In this document: positions 44,501 through 57,605 of the stretch, piece after piece
How the letters are laid out: each line of letters opens with the position of its first letter
How positions within the stretch are numbered: the stretch's first letter is position 1
Origin: Lethocerus indicus
Taxonomy: Eukaryota; Arthropoda; Insecta; Hemiptera; Belostomatidae
Reading direction: 5' to 3'
Length of the DNA stretch: 64,000 bases
Assembly (NCBI GenBank): GCA_019843655.1
Contig: JACDQD010000003.1
Location: 242,846-306,845, forward strand
Notes under the pieces: generated by a model
Told to the model about the DNA's origin: nothing
The model's database searches: none
The model's input: the letters and a program-made list of their open reading frames with translations, nothing else
Made by a program: the position numbers and the translations under genes

Positions 44501-45963
44501 ACTTGTGGGTGCAATATGGGGCCGATATCTGAAAATTTTCGAAAAACCTAAATTTTCGATTTCCGACCCCTCCTTTTAGGGGCAAGTGTAGCTCACATTA
44601 ATACACTTGTGGGTGCAATATGGGGCCGATATCTGAAAATTTTCGAAAAACCTAAATTTTCGATTTCCGGGCCGTCCTTTTAGGGGCAAGTGTAGCTCAC
44701 ATAAATACACTTGTGGGTGCAATATGGGGCCGATATCTGAAAATTTTCGAAAAACCTAAATTTTCGATTTCGAGCCCTCCTTTTAGGGGCAAGTGTAGCT
44801 CACATAAATACACTTGTGGGTGCAATATGGGGCCGATATCTGAAAATTTTCGAAAAACCTAAATTTTCGATTCCGACCCCTCCTTTTAGGGGCAAGTGTA
44901 GCTCACATTAATACACTTGTGGGTGCAATATGGGGCCGATATCTGAAAATTTTCGAAAAACCTAAATTTTCGATTTCCGACCCGTCCTTTTAGGGGCAAG
45001 TGTAGCTCACATTAATACACTTGTGGGTGCAATATGGGGCCGATATCTGAAAATTTTCGAAAAACCTAAATTTTCGATTTCCGACCCCTCCTTTTAGGGG
45101 CAAGTGTAGCTCACATTAATACACTTGTGGGTGCAATATGGGGCCGATATGAGAAAATTTTCGAAAAACCTAAATTTTCGATTTCCGGGCCGTCCTTTTA
45201 GGGGCAAGTGTAGCTCACATTAATACACTTGTGGGTGCAATATGGGGCCGATATCTGAAAATTTTCAAAAAACCTAAATTTTCGATTTCCGACCCCTCCT
45301 TTTAGGGGCAAGTGTAGCTCACATAAATACACTTGTGGGTGCAATATGGGGCCGATATCTGAAAATTTTCGAAAAACCTAAATTTTCGATTTCCGACCCC
45401 TCCTTTTAGGGGCAAGTGTAGCTCACATAAATACACTTGTGGGTGCAATATGGGGCGATATCTGAAAATTTTCGAAAAACCTAAATTTTCGATTTCCGGG
45501 CCCTCCTTTTAGGGGCAAGTGTAGCTCACATAAATACACTTGTGGGTGCAATATGGGGCCGATATCTGAAAATTTTCGAATAAATTTTCGATTTCGACCC
45601 CTCCTTTTTGGGAACAAGTGTAGCTCACATAAATACACTTGTGGGTGCAATATGGGCCGATATCTGAAAATTTTCGAAAACCTAAATTTTCGATTTCCGG
45701 GCCGTCCTTTAGGGGCGTGTAGCTCACATTAATACACTTGTGGGTGCAATATGGGGCCGATATCTGAAAATTTTCGAAAAACCTAAATTTTCGATTTCCG
45801 ACCCCTCCTTTTAGGGGCAAGTGTAGCTCACATAAATACACTTGTGGGTGCAATATGGGGCCGATATCTGAAAATTTTCGAAAAACCTAATTTTTCGATT
45901 TCCGGGCCGTCCTTTTGGGGCAATTGTGGCTCACATAAATACACTTGTGGGTGCAATATGGGC
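38540..45963 (+). repeat. ~104-bp satellite, block 2, about 71 copies
   Basis: Same unit and orientation as block 1, but mostly with GGGCCGTCC and GAAAAACCTAAA spellings. From about 40.65 kb a CACATAAATACAC variant is interspersed with CACATTAATACAC. Consensus is clean from 38.5 to about 45.4 kb and degenerates in the last 500 bp. It meets the reversed 54-bp family at about 45963 within ATGGGCCAA. Confidence 0.98.
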
Positions 45964-45965
45964 CA

Positions 45966-48900
45966 ATTTTGCGTTTTATGCCAATTTAGCGTCTAAAAAT
46001 GTCATGCCATTTTGGCCTAGTCTAAAATGCCATTTTTGGCCTAAACCGCTTTTGGGCCAATTTTAAGTCTAAATTTTGGCCTAAAACCAGCCAATTTTGA
46101 GTCTAAAAATGCCATTTTTGGCCTAAAAACCGCATTTCTGGGCCAATTTTCGTCTAAAATGCCATTTTTGGGCCTAAAACCGCATTTTTGGCCAATTTTG
46201 CGTCTAAAAATTTTTTGGCCTAAAACTATTTTTGGGTTGATTTAAAATGCCATTTTTAAAACCATTTTTGGCCTAATTTTGGCCTAACCTTTTATGAGTC
46301 CAATTTAGCGTCTAAAAATGCCATTTGAGTGGCTTAAAACTTTTGCATTAAATGGTCATTTTGCCAATTTTTAGAGTCTCCATTTTTTGGCCTAAAATGC
46401 CAATTTTATTTTTTTTTGGCCTAAAACCATTTAGGCCATTTTTGCCTATTTTTGGGCATCTAAAATGCCATTTTTGGCTAAAATAATTTTGGGCCAATTT
46501 TTGGGCCAAGTCTAAAATGTCATTTTTGGCCAAAAACCAATTTTAGTCTAAATTTTGCCTAAAACCATATTTTTGACTAAAATGCCATTTTGGCCTAATT
46601 TTGAATTTAAGTCTAAAAATGGCCAAAACCATATTTTTGATCCTAAAACCGCATTTCGGGCCAATTTTATTTTGCGTCTAAAATGCCATTTTGGCTTAAA
46701 ACAACATTTTGGGCCAATTTTGCGTCTAAAATGCCATTTTGGGCCTAAAAACCGCATTTTAGGCCATTTTTGGTCTTATTTTATTTTGAGTCTAAAATGC
46801 CATTTTGGCCTAAAAACCCGCATTTCAGACCAATTTTAAAGAGTATAAAAAATGCCATTTTGGCCTAAAACCACATTTTGCAAAATGCCATTTTGCGCCT
46901 AAAAATTTTTGGTCCCTAAAAACACATTTTGGCCAATTTTGGTCTAAAATGCCATTTTGGCCTAAAACCACATATCAGGGCTAATTTTGATGTCTAAAAA
47001 TGCCATTTTTGGCCTAAAACCGCATATTCAGGCCAATTTTAGAATCTAAAATGCCATTTTGGCCTAAAACCACATATCAGGGCTAATTTTGATGTCTAAA
47101 AATGCCATTTTTGGCCTAAAACCGCATATTCAGGCCAATTTTAGAATCTAAAATGCCATTTTGGCCTAAAACCACATTTTGGCCAATTTTGCGTCTAAAA
47201 TGCCATTTTTGGCTTCTAAAACCATATTTTTGCCAATTTTGAGATGCCATTTTTGGCCTAAAACTGCATTGCCGGGCCATCTAAAAATGCCATTTTTAGC
47301 CTAAAACCACATATTTTTAGGGCCAATTTTGCGTCTAAAAATGTCATTTTGGGCCCTAATAACCGCTTTTATATGCCAATTTAGCGTCTAAAATGCCATT
47401 TTGGTCCTAAAATGCATTTCGGGCCAATTTTTAGTCTAAAAATGTTTTTGGCCCTAAAAACCGCCATTTTCAGACGGGCCAATTTTGAGGCTAAAATGCC
47501 ATTTTTGGCCTAAAACCATTTTTAGGCCAATTTGGCGTCTAAAATGCCATTTTGGTCCTAAAAGCCGCATTTCAGGCCAATTTTGAGTCTAAAATGCCAT
47601 TTTTGGCCTAAAAACCATATTTTTAGGCCAATTTTGCGTCTAAAATGCCATTTTGGGCAAAACAAATTTTAGGCCAATTTACGTCTAAAATGCCATTTTT
47701 GGGCCAATAACCGCTTTTTTATACCAATTTTGCGTCTAAAAATGCCATTTTTGTCCTAAAAACTGCATTTTAGGGCCAATTTTGAGTCTAAAATGCCATT
47801 TTTGGCCTAAAACCACGTATTCCGAGCCAATTTTGTCTAAAATGCCATTTTTGGCCTAAAACCATTTTTAGACCAATTTTGTCTAAAATGCCATTTTTGG
47901 CCTAAAACCATTTCAGCCAATTTTAGTCTAAAAATGCCATTTTTGGCCTAAAACCGCATTTCAGGCCAATTTTGAGTCTAAAATGCCATTTTTGGCCTAA
48001 AACACATTTCCAATGATTTGAGTCTAAAAATGCCACATTTTATGCCAATTTAGCGTCTAAAAATGCCATTTTGGCCTAAAAACCGCATTTTGGGCCAATT
48101 TTGAGTCTAAAAATGCCATTTTTTGGCCTAAAAACCGCATTTTTGGGCCAATTTTGCATCTAAAAATGCCATTTTTGGGCCTAAAACCACATTTTTGGGC
48201 CAATTTTGCGTCTAAAAATGTCATTTTTGGGCCTAATAACCGCTTTTTATGCCAATTTAGCGTCTAAAAATGCCATTTTTGGTCCTAAAAACTGCATTTC
48301 CGGGCCAATTTTGAGTCTAAAAATGCCATTTTTTGGCCTAAAAACCGCATTTCCGGGCCAATTTTGAGTCTAAAAATGCCATTTTTTGGCCTAAAAACCA
48401 CATTTTTGGGCCAATTTTGCGTCTAAAAATGCAATTTTTGGGCCTAAAAACAGCATTTTCGGGCCAATTTTGAGTCTAAAAATGCCATTTTTTGGCCTAA
48501 AAACCATATTTTTGGGCCAATTTTGCATCTAAAAATGCCATTTTTGGTCCTAAAAACCGCACTTCCGGGCCAATTTTGCGTCTAAAAATGTCATTTTTGG
48601 GCCTAATAACCGCTTTTTATGCCAATTTTGAGTCTAAAAATTCCATTTTTTGGCCTAAAAACCACATTTTTGGGCCAATTTAGTCTAAAAATGCCATTTT
48701 TGGGCCTAAAAAAAGCATTTCCGGGCCAATTTTGAGTCTAAAAATGCCATTTTTTGGCCTAAAAACCATATTTTTGGGCCAATTTTGCATCTAAAAATGC
48801 CATTTTTGGGCCTAAAAACCGCATTTCCGGGCCAATATTGCGTCTAAAAATGCCATTTTTTGGCCTAAAAACCGCATTTTTGGGCCGATTTTTGGTCTAA

Positions 48901-49640
48901 AAACCGCATATTTGGGCTCATTTTTGCTCTATAAAGCACATTTTTGGGTCTAAAAACCGCATTTTTGGGCTTAAAAACCGCATTTTTTAGGCTATTTTGG
49001 GCCTAAAAACCCCATTCTTGGGCTAAATAACCGCATTTTACAGCCGATTTTGGACCTAAAAACCGCATTTTTGGGCTTAAAAACCGCACTTTTTATGCTA
49101 TTTTGAGCATAAAAACACCATTTTCGTGCATAAAAACCCCATTTTTGGTCGATTTTGCACCTAAAAACCTCATTTTTGGCCGATTTTGCACCTAAAAATC
49201 GCATTTTTGTGCCGATTATTGGCCTTAAAACGGCATTTCTGGGCCTAAAAACTGCATTTTCGGGCCGATTTTTGGTCTAAAAACCGCATTTTTGGGCCCA
49301 TTTTTGCTCTATATGAAGCACATTTTTGGGCCGATTTCGGGTCTAAAAACAGCATTTTTGGGCCTTAAAACCAAATTTTCGGACCTAAAAACTTCATTTT
49401 TGGCCTATTTTGGCCCTTAAAACCGCATTTTCGGCCGATTTTACTCCTACAAATCTCATTTTCGGGCCGATTTCGCGCCTAAAAACCCCATATTGGGGCC
49501 TATAAATGCATTTTAGAGCCGATTCCGTGCCTATAAACGGCACTTTCGGCCGTTTTTCCTCCTGATGAATCCCATTTTCGGGGCTAAATATCACCATTTT
49601 ATATCCGATTTTCGGCCCTAAAATTCGTTTTTTAGGCCGG
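45966..49640 (-). repeat. ~54-bp family satellite, reverse orientation
   Basis: Units read CCAATTTTGCGTCTAAAAAT, GCCATTTTTGGCCTAAAAAC, CGCATTTTTGGG, the reverse complement of the 22.7-28.2 kb unit. Units from 45.97 to 47.9 kb carry many deletions; those at 48.0-48.9 kb are clean. From about 48.9 kb it changes to single half-units (GGGCCTAAAAACCGCATTTT). Confidence 0.95.
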
Positions 49641-50375
49641 AGATATTGAATGATTGAATAATCAATTTTCAACCCGCTTTCAGTTGGAGACTACAGTCGG
49701 AGAAATTTGTGTTGAATAAGAAGATAAATAAGAATCTAATTGGACTACAGCCGCTGAATATGTTCGATACAAATGTACGATTTATGTTTATGTATTGTTT
49801 ATCGGACAAATAAATTTAGTGAAGAATTCAATAGGTTTTGCAGTTTGGTCGTCCGTCCCCAAAATTGGGTTCGAACCGCGAAAGAAAAGCTTTTAAGGCA
49901 TTTCACTGAAATTGGGGGTGGTTGGGGGTGGGGGTTGAAAAAATAAAACGGAATGAAAATAATAAAATAAAGAAGCTGTAGAGCACTCTAAAGTGGGAGA
50001 CCGCTTAATCTTCATAATCGTCCAGAAAGTCCCTGTCCAGGAGGGGGTGGGGGTGGGGGATGGACCGGATTATATATTATATATCTTAGATGTTAAGAAA
50101 AGCCGCTTTTTTGAATTCCTCCTGAGGCGGGGGTTAAACGAATGATTTATTCAGCCGGTTTAAACTTTTCAAAATTTTTCTTCCCAGTCCGAAAAATTAT
50201 TCCGCGTCCCTTATTAATTAATTATAGTCGTTATTGTTATTTCGAATCGGCAACAAAGTATTGTGTAAACAAAATTGGAAAAATTATTAATAATAACCGG
50301 TGTAATTAAGTTTTAACGTCGGCCTGAGATAGATTTTATGTTGACGACCAGATTGCGATAATGTGATAATATTGT
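49641..50375. other. Unique spacer
   Basis: AT-rich with two GGGGGTGG runs (about 49913-49935 and 50041-50062). No gene recognised. Confidence 0.4.
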
Positions 50376-51490
50376 GATTGCGCCTAAAACCACATTTTTT
50401 GCCAAAACCGTACTTACTGGGCGATTTTGCGCGTAAAAGCGTTTTGGCCAATTTTGAGCCTAAAACCACTTTTTGCCAAAACCGTATTTTTGGGCCGATT
50501 TTGCGCGTAAAAGCGCATTTTAGTAATTTTGGGCCTTAAAACCACATTTGTGGGCCTAGAAACCGCATTTTGGGCCGATTTTGCGCCTAAATACCGCATT
50601 TTCTGCCAATTTTGCGCCTAAAACCACATTTTTTGCCAAATACCGTATTTTGGGCCGATTTTGCGCGAAAAGCGCATTTTGCCGATTTTCAGCCTTGAAA
50701 CCATTTGTAGGGCCTAAAACCGCATTTTGGGCGATTTGGGCCTAAAACCGCATTTTCTGACCAATTTGCGCCTAAAACCGCATTTTGGGCGATTTTGCGC
50801 CTAAAATGCGCATTTTGATTTTTTGTGCCTAAAATCGCATTTTTGGCCGATTTTGTCCCTAAAACCATATTTCTGGGCCTAAAAACCGCATTTTTGGACC
50901 GATTTTGCACCTAAAGAGTGCCATTTTTGGCCGATTTTGGCCTAAATGCCGCATTTTCTGGCCAATTTGCGCCTAAAACCGCATTTTGGGCCGACTTTGC
51001 GCCCTAAACCGCATTTTGGGTGATTTTGCGCCCTAAAACCGCATTTTCGGACTGATTTTGCGCCTAAAGACGGAATTTTGAGCCGATTTTGCGCCTAAAT
51101 ACAGCATTTTTGGCCAATTTGCGCCTATAACCGCATTTTTGGTTTTCGCCCTATTTTGGGCCTAAAACCTCATTTTTGACCGATTTTGCGCCCTAAAGAC
51201 GGCATTTTGTTGCCGATTTTGCGCCTAAAACGCATTTTGGCCGATTTTGCGCCTAAATACCGCATTTTCTGGCCAATTTGCGCCTAAAACCACATTTTTT
51301 TGCCAAAACCTCATTTTTGAACCGATTTTGCCTAAATGCTTTTTTGGCCGATTTGAGCCCTAGAACCACTTTCTGGGCCTAGAAACCGCATTTTTGAACC
51401 GATTTTGGCCTAAAACCGCATTTTGGGCCGATTTTGCGCCTAATACAACATTTTTGCGCTAAAGAACCGCTTTTTGGCCGATTTTTGTAT
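50376..51490 (-). repeat. 54-bp family, reverse, GATTTTGCGCCTAAAACCGC variants
   Basis: Monomers of about 30 bp: GGCCGATTTTGCGCCTAAAA plus CCGCATTTTT. They are more diverged from one another than in the 48-kb block. Confidence 0.9.
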
Positions 51491-52650
51491 TGTTGAGTTT
51501 ATATAGTGCGGCCTTTTCAAGAACTGTCGAAAACTCATATTAGGTTTCTAAACAACAACAAAATAGTGTCTTGTAAATAGTCTCAGTGGGAAAAGTGTTT
51601 TTTTTTTTCAAGAAATTTTGATGAGTTTTTATTTTGATATAGATCCGAGTTGTTCGAATTTCGATTGGATTGTGCCGTACAATACAAAACTCCGTTTGAA
51701 CTCCAATTAAAGCCGAATTACGTATAATTAAACTAATGACTGTGGTGGCGTGTGTCAGGCAATATATATTGCGCGCAAAACACAGCACAGCGCGCCACAG
51801 TGTATTATAAGAGATCTTTTAATTAAATTAATTAAAACCATGAAAATTGGCGCCAATTTAAGTCTCGTAAATTTTATTTTTATTTTTTTTTTCATTAACA
51901 ATCCGTGTATTATTATAATGCGTACCCGTGCGTGACGGTGTCCGTGACGTCACAACAAGACGCGGCCACGGCCTTCTCGATTTCGTTGCGACGATGAAAA
52001 AATATTTACGGAATATTTCCTTTATTTTCGGTCTTTTATATTATATATATAATATTTCGATACTAAACTATATATAGATTAAAGTCCGAAAAGTCTGAAG
52101 ATAGACCGGTTTGGAAAAACAGAAAGAAACTCTCTATCGATAATTAAACTGGGAAATCGAGAACGGACGTCGAGATGACGTCATAGACGCGCGTCGGCCC
52201 GATAATTATTTAAAAAAATATACGACTGAGGAGAAATTTAACTTATTTCGATAGTTTATCGAATATTTTTTTCATTTCTACAATTTCCAATTATTGAAAC
52301 GGCGATTATTTCATCTCTCTAATAGATATATCTCGCCGTTCTCGCTAGTGATGCCAACCTAACAATTTATTAACGAAAAAAACAAACATTAAACAGTATT
52401 TTTTAATAAGATATTTGATAACAAATTTAAAAACGTATACCCAGAAAATAAAGTTCATTTACCCAGTAATTTAAACACAATTTAAATTTTTACCGATTTT
52501 GTACAATGAACATTTAGAATTGTACAAATGTACAAATTTTTGTAGAATAAAACCGACATAACATTATTAGAGTTATCGGCGGTGCGCGGGTTTGGATATT
52601 TACGTACATAGTATTTCCGGTAATATATTCCAGGACCGTTAAAGACACTA
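51491..52650. other. Unique AT-rich spacer with a diverged copy of the TGACGTCA repeat
   Basis: TCCGTGACGTCACAACAAG at about 51940 and ATGACGTCATAGACGCGCG at about 52170, together with CTATCGATAATTAAACTGGG and ATAATTATTTAAAAAAATAT, parallel the 16.6-kb copy of the ~365-bp repeat (CTGTCGATAATTAATGGAG, GTGACGTCACAG). No gene recognised. Confidence 0.5.
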
Positions 52651-54125
52651 AAAAATACAGCATTTTCTGGTCAATTTGCGTCTAAAGACAGCATTTTTGG
52701 GCCGATTTTGCGCCCTAAAACCACATTTTGGGCTTATTTTGCGCCTAAAGAGGCATTTTAGCCGATGCCTAAAACCGCATTTTGGGCCGATTTTGCCTAA
52801 AACCGCATTTTATTGATTTTGGCCTTAAAAGCCTCATTTTGCATTTTGACCCTAAAACCGCAATTTTTGGCTGATTTTTGGCCTAAAAGCCTCATTTTGG
52901 GCCGATTTTGAGCCTTAGAACCACATTTTGACCGAAAACCGCAATTTTGGCCGATTAAATCCGCTTTTTGGCCGGCCTGAAAACTGCATTTTTGGCCGAT
53001 TTTGCGCCTTAAATACCATTTTGTTTTGCGCCCAAGATTTTGGCATTTTGCGCCTAAAAACCTCATTTTGGGGCCGATTTTGGGCCTAAAACCGCATTTT
53101 TCTAGGGCCGATTTCGATCCTAGAACCACATTTTTCGGCCTAAAACCGCAATTTTTGGCCGATTTGCGTCTAAAAACCGCATTTTGGCCGATTTTGGGCC
53201 TAAAACCGCAATTTTTGGCCGATTTGCGTCTAAAAACCGCATTTTGGCCGATTTTGGGCCTAAAACCGCATTTTTGGCCGATTTTGCGCCTTAAATCCAC
53301 GTTTTTAGCGCCTGAGAACCGCTTTTTGGCCGATTTTCTGGCCTAAAAACCTCATTTTTGGGCCGATTTTGAGCCTTAAAACCACATTTTTGGGCCTAAA
53401 ACGCAATTTTGCGATTTTGCGCCTGAGAACTGCATTTTGGCCTAAAAGCCTCATTTTTGGGCCGATTTTGATTTTTATGACCCTGAAAACGCAATTTTGG
53501 CCGATTTTGCGCCTAAAAACCGCATTTTTGGGCCGATTTGGGTCCTTAAAACAACATTTAGAGCCGATTTTGCGCCTTAAATCCACGTTTTTGCGCCAGA
53601 GAACCGCTTTTTTGGCCGATTTCTGGCCTGAAAGCCTCATTTTTGGGCCGATTTTGAGCCTTAGAACCACATTTTCGGGCCTGAAAACCGCAATTTTGTG
53701 GCCGATTTTGCGCCTGAGAACCGCATCTTTGGCCTAAAAGCCTCATTTTTGGGCCGATTTTGAGCCTTAGGACCACATTTATGACCCTGAAAACTGCAAT
53801 TTTTGGCCGATTTTGCGCCTAAAGAACCATTTTGATTTTGCGCCTAAAGAACTCATTTTGGCCGATTTTGCGTCTAAAACCGAATTTTTTATTTTGAGCC
53901 TTAGATTTTCGCCAGAAAACCGCAATTTGCTGCCGATTTTGCGCCTAAATAAAGAACCATTTTGGCCGATTTCGCGTCTAAAACCGAATTGATTTTGAGC
54001 CTTAGAACCACATTTTCGGGCGAAAACCGCAATTTGTGGCCGATTTTGCGCCTAAAGAGCCCATTTTGGCAGATTTCGCGTCTATAAACTGCATTTTAGG
54101 CCGATATTGGGCCTAAAATCTCCAC
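52651..54125 (-). repeat. 54-bp family, reverse
   Basis: Monomers like GGGCCGATTTTGCGCCTAAA with variants AGCCTTAGAACCACATTTTT and CTAAAAGCCTCATTTTTGGG. Two adjacent identical units (CCGCAATTTTTGGCCGATTT) occur at about 53147-53230. Confidence 0.9.
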
Positions 54126-55110
54126 TTTGGTCACTTCGTGTAATAATAACAACGACTTTATTCGGCGAATAATAAACCGGACTCGATACAGACGCAACGA
54201 ATGTTGACAAAGGTCGATTTTACAGTGAATAAGATAAAAAAAAAATACTACGATTCCACTGTATCGGCCTCTCTATGAAGGTTTGCTCAATTCCTCTTGA
54301 TTCGGCTTCGTTTTGGTGTAGAAACTGTCGCAGAAAGTTTAGTTGAGGTAAAGTCGTGCCAATGTAGAATGGGCAATTAGAGTAATTAGTCCGATTAGGC
54401 CGGGTGGTGCATTTATATAAATGAGCTCCGTGACCGGCGGTTTCAATAATAATAATACCGCTAATGGAAATGTTATTTGGCGCGCCGAAAACGGGCCGCG
54501 GAGACGGAGACTATCGAAGATGGCGAACCGCCTTGAGCCGAGCCCCCTCCCCCTTTCTTTAACGGCTTATCTCGTCTAAATTTTATATTTGCCGAATAGG
54601 GAAAGTGGATTGGGCCCAGTGATAGATTCTCGGCACTCAATCTGACTGAGTATCACTGTCGGTTATCCTCATCGATTATTTGCTCTTGTAGTAGAACCCG
54701 TCGATTCGGATTTCCCGGAGGATCGCCTCGATTCCCGGTAGGAATGGAGAAATTCGTCTGTTTCTCCCCGTAAAGTATCCTAAATATTAACGTATTTAAC
54801 GCATAAACAGGGAACAAATTAACCCCTCATCAGATTTTATGAAGTTTTCACGTCGCGCCGTCCCGATTTCACGTTCAGACGATAAAGAACACAGAAAAAC
54901 GAATCTCGCTTCGAATTTTATTAAAATTATAGGTTTTAGTAGAAAAAAAGCGAAAAATCCAACGGAGCGCTCCGCTCGTGACGTCACTGAGTGACGTCAC
55001 GCTGTGACGTCACAGGCGAGATAAAGAGCTATTAGATAAAGATATATCGCGATAACGACGAACTTTTCCGGTACACGGAAAATAATCGGCAGGAAACTCC
55101 TGGTTAATTT
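54126..55110. other. Unique spacer with a GC-rich patch and three TGACGTCA sites
   Basis: A GC-rich patch at about 54478-54545 contains CGAAGATGGCGAACC. Three perfect TGACGTCA octamers lie at 54979, 54992 and 55005, 13 bp apart. No exon can be confirmed. Confidence 0.45.
54979..55012. promoter_or_regulatory. Triple CRE-like sites TGACGTCA at 13-bp spacing
   Basis: Perfect palindromic octamers at 54979-54986, 54992-54999 and 55005-55012. TGACGTCA is the known CREB/ATF binding site. Whether these are used is unknown, because no gene was identified next to them. Confidence 0.5.
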
Positions 55111-55790
55111 TCGAAATTTTCCCGGCCGATTTCGGGCCTAAAAGCGCATTTTTGGCCCATTTCTGCGACTAAAACCGCACTTCTGGGCGATTTTGGGCCT
55201 TAAAGCCGCATTATTGGACCGATTTTGCGCCCAAAACCTCATTTTGGCGAATAAAACCGCATTTTTGGGTCGATTTTTCTCCTAAAACCGCATTTTGGAC
55301 CGATTTTGCGCCTAAAACCACGTTTTCGCGCCTGAAACCGCATTTTTGGGCCGATTTTTGAAATAACCGATTTTAGGCCGATTTCATCAGAACCACATTT
55401 TTGGTGAAAACCGCAATTTTTCGCCGATTACGCGCCTAAAGAGCCCATTTTTGGCCGATTTTGCCGACTAAAAACCGCACTTCTGAGGCGATGATATTGG
55501 GCCTTAAAACAGCGTTATTGGGCCGATTTTGCGCCTAAAAAACCTCATTTTTACACCTAAAAACCGCATTTTTGGGTCTTGAAACCGCATTATTGGACCG
55601 ATTTTGTGCCTAAAACCTAATTTTGGCCCAATATTTAAAATAGGCCCAAAATGCGCATTTTAGGGGCGATTTTGCGCCCTAGGAACCGCATTTTGGCTGA
55701 TTTTTGGCCTAAAACCTTATTTTTGGCCGATTTTGTGCCTAATAACCGCATTTTCGGGCCGATTTCGACCGTTAGAACCACATTTGGGAA
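55111..55790 (-). repeat. 54-bp family, reverse
   Basis: GGCCGATTTTGCGCCTAAAA and CCGCATTTTTGGG monomers with frequent substitutions. Confidence 0.88.
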
Positions 55791-56407
55791 AGAAGCGTGG
55801 AAAATTTTGAATTTTTAAACGCTGGATCGCCAAAAAGCGTCGTTTATTTCTCGGAACGTCTTGCAGAATCGTGTCAATAAACCCCTCGTCAACGATTATG
55901 TCACTGTGCGCTTCGTCGATCCGCCCGAAAATAATGAAAAAATTCGGATTAGGGCGCTATTATAACGTTTCGGGGTTGGGGTTGGGGTTGGGAGAGAAAA
56001 AAATCCGAATTAAAAGAGTTGATGGGTATGCAAATGGGCGTCTGGTGGCCCATTTAGTGGGCCCTGTTCTAATTAGGCCCCGTCAGCCCTAATATATCCC
56101 CCCTTTTTGGCGCCCCCGGACAAGGAAATTTTGTAAGGAACCGCGTTAAAAAAAAAAAAAAAATTTTTTTAATTACGACCATATTCAAGTTTCTTTCAAA
56201 AACTGTACACGGAAAACTGGTAGTCCGAAAACAAGCAGTGTCAGAATCGAAGCGGTTCAAGGAACGTATACAACGAGTGTATATATTAGACGGGAAAATG
56301 GGGTTCCGAATAAAATATTGCGGAATCGGCCCGATCCTAAGTTTTACAGCGTGATTACGAATTACAGTCGGTAATTTGGCTGTCAAAATGTTAACTCAGA
56401 CTCAGAG
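55791..56407. other. Unique spacer with a (GGGGTT)n-like run
   Basis: CGGGGTTGGGGTTGGGGTTG at about 55972 is short and isolated. An A run lies at about 56148-56163. No gene recognised. Confidence 0.4.
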
Positions 56408-56762
<355 letters not shown>

Positions 56763-57605
56763 CTAATGACCACATTTTTGGGCCTAAAACGGCAATTTTG
56801 GGCCGATTTTGCGCCCAAAGAGCCCATTTTTGGCCGATTTTGCGCCCAAAAACCGCACTTCTGGGGCGATTTTGGGCGTTGACACCACATTGTTGGGCCG
56901 ATTTTGCGCCCAAAAACCTTGTTTTTCCGCCTAAAAACCAAATTTTTGGGCGATTTTGTGCCTAATAACCACATTTTTGGGCCTGAAAACGGCAATTTTG
57001 GGCCGATTTTGCGCCCAAAGAGCCCATTTTTGGCCGATTTTGCGCCCAAAACCGCACTTCTGGGGCGATTTTGGGCGTTGAAAGCCACATTTTGGGCCGA
57101 TTTTGCGCCTAAAACCGCGCCTAATTTTGGGCGATTTTGTGCCTAATAACCACATTTTTGGGCATTTGAAAACGGCAATTTTGGCCGATTTTGGCCTATA
57201 TTTTGGGCCGATTTTGCGCCTAAAATGCGCATTTTGGGCGATTTTGTGCCTAATAACCACGATTTTGGGCCTATTTTGGGCCGATTTTGCGCCTAAAGAG
57301 CCATTTTGGCCGATTTTGCCCTAAAAGCCCATTTTTGGCCTATTTTGCGCCTAAAATGCGCATTTTTGGCCGATTTTGTGCCTAATAACAGCGCATTTTT
57401 GGGCCGATTTTGAGCCTCAGAACCACATTTTTCGCCGATTTTGCGCCTAATGAGCCCAATTATGGCCGATTCTGCGCCTAAAGAGCCGTTTTCGGCCGAA
57501 CCACATTTTGCGCCTAAAGAGCCCATTTTTGGCCGATTCTGCGCCTAAAAACCCATTTTGCCGATTTTGCGCCTGAGAACCGCATTTTGGGCCTAAAACC
57601 TAAGA
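56763..57605 (-). repeat. 54-bp family, reverse, with a larger repeated block
   Basis: Monomers GGGCCGATTTTGCGCCCAAA and AGCCCATTTTTGGCCGATTT. A block of about 235 bp beginning CCACATTTTTGGGCCT at 56770 is repeated starting at about 56979 (GGCGATTTTGGGCGTTGA also occurs twice). Confidence 0.88.

Noticed and set aside
49860..49885. tRNA T-loop-like GGGTTCGAACCGCG
   Set aside because: No matching acceptor stem or A box upstream. I found no credible tRNA in the window.
55968..55996. GGGGTT repeats as a telomere tract
   Set aside because: Only three to four units, isolated and internal. At most a short G-quadruplex-prone site.
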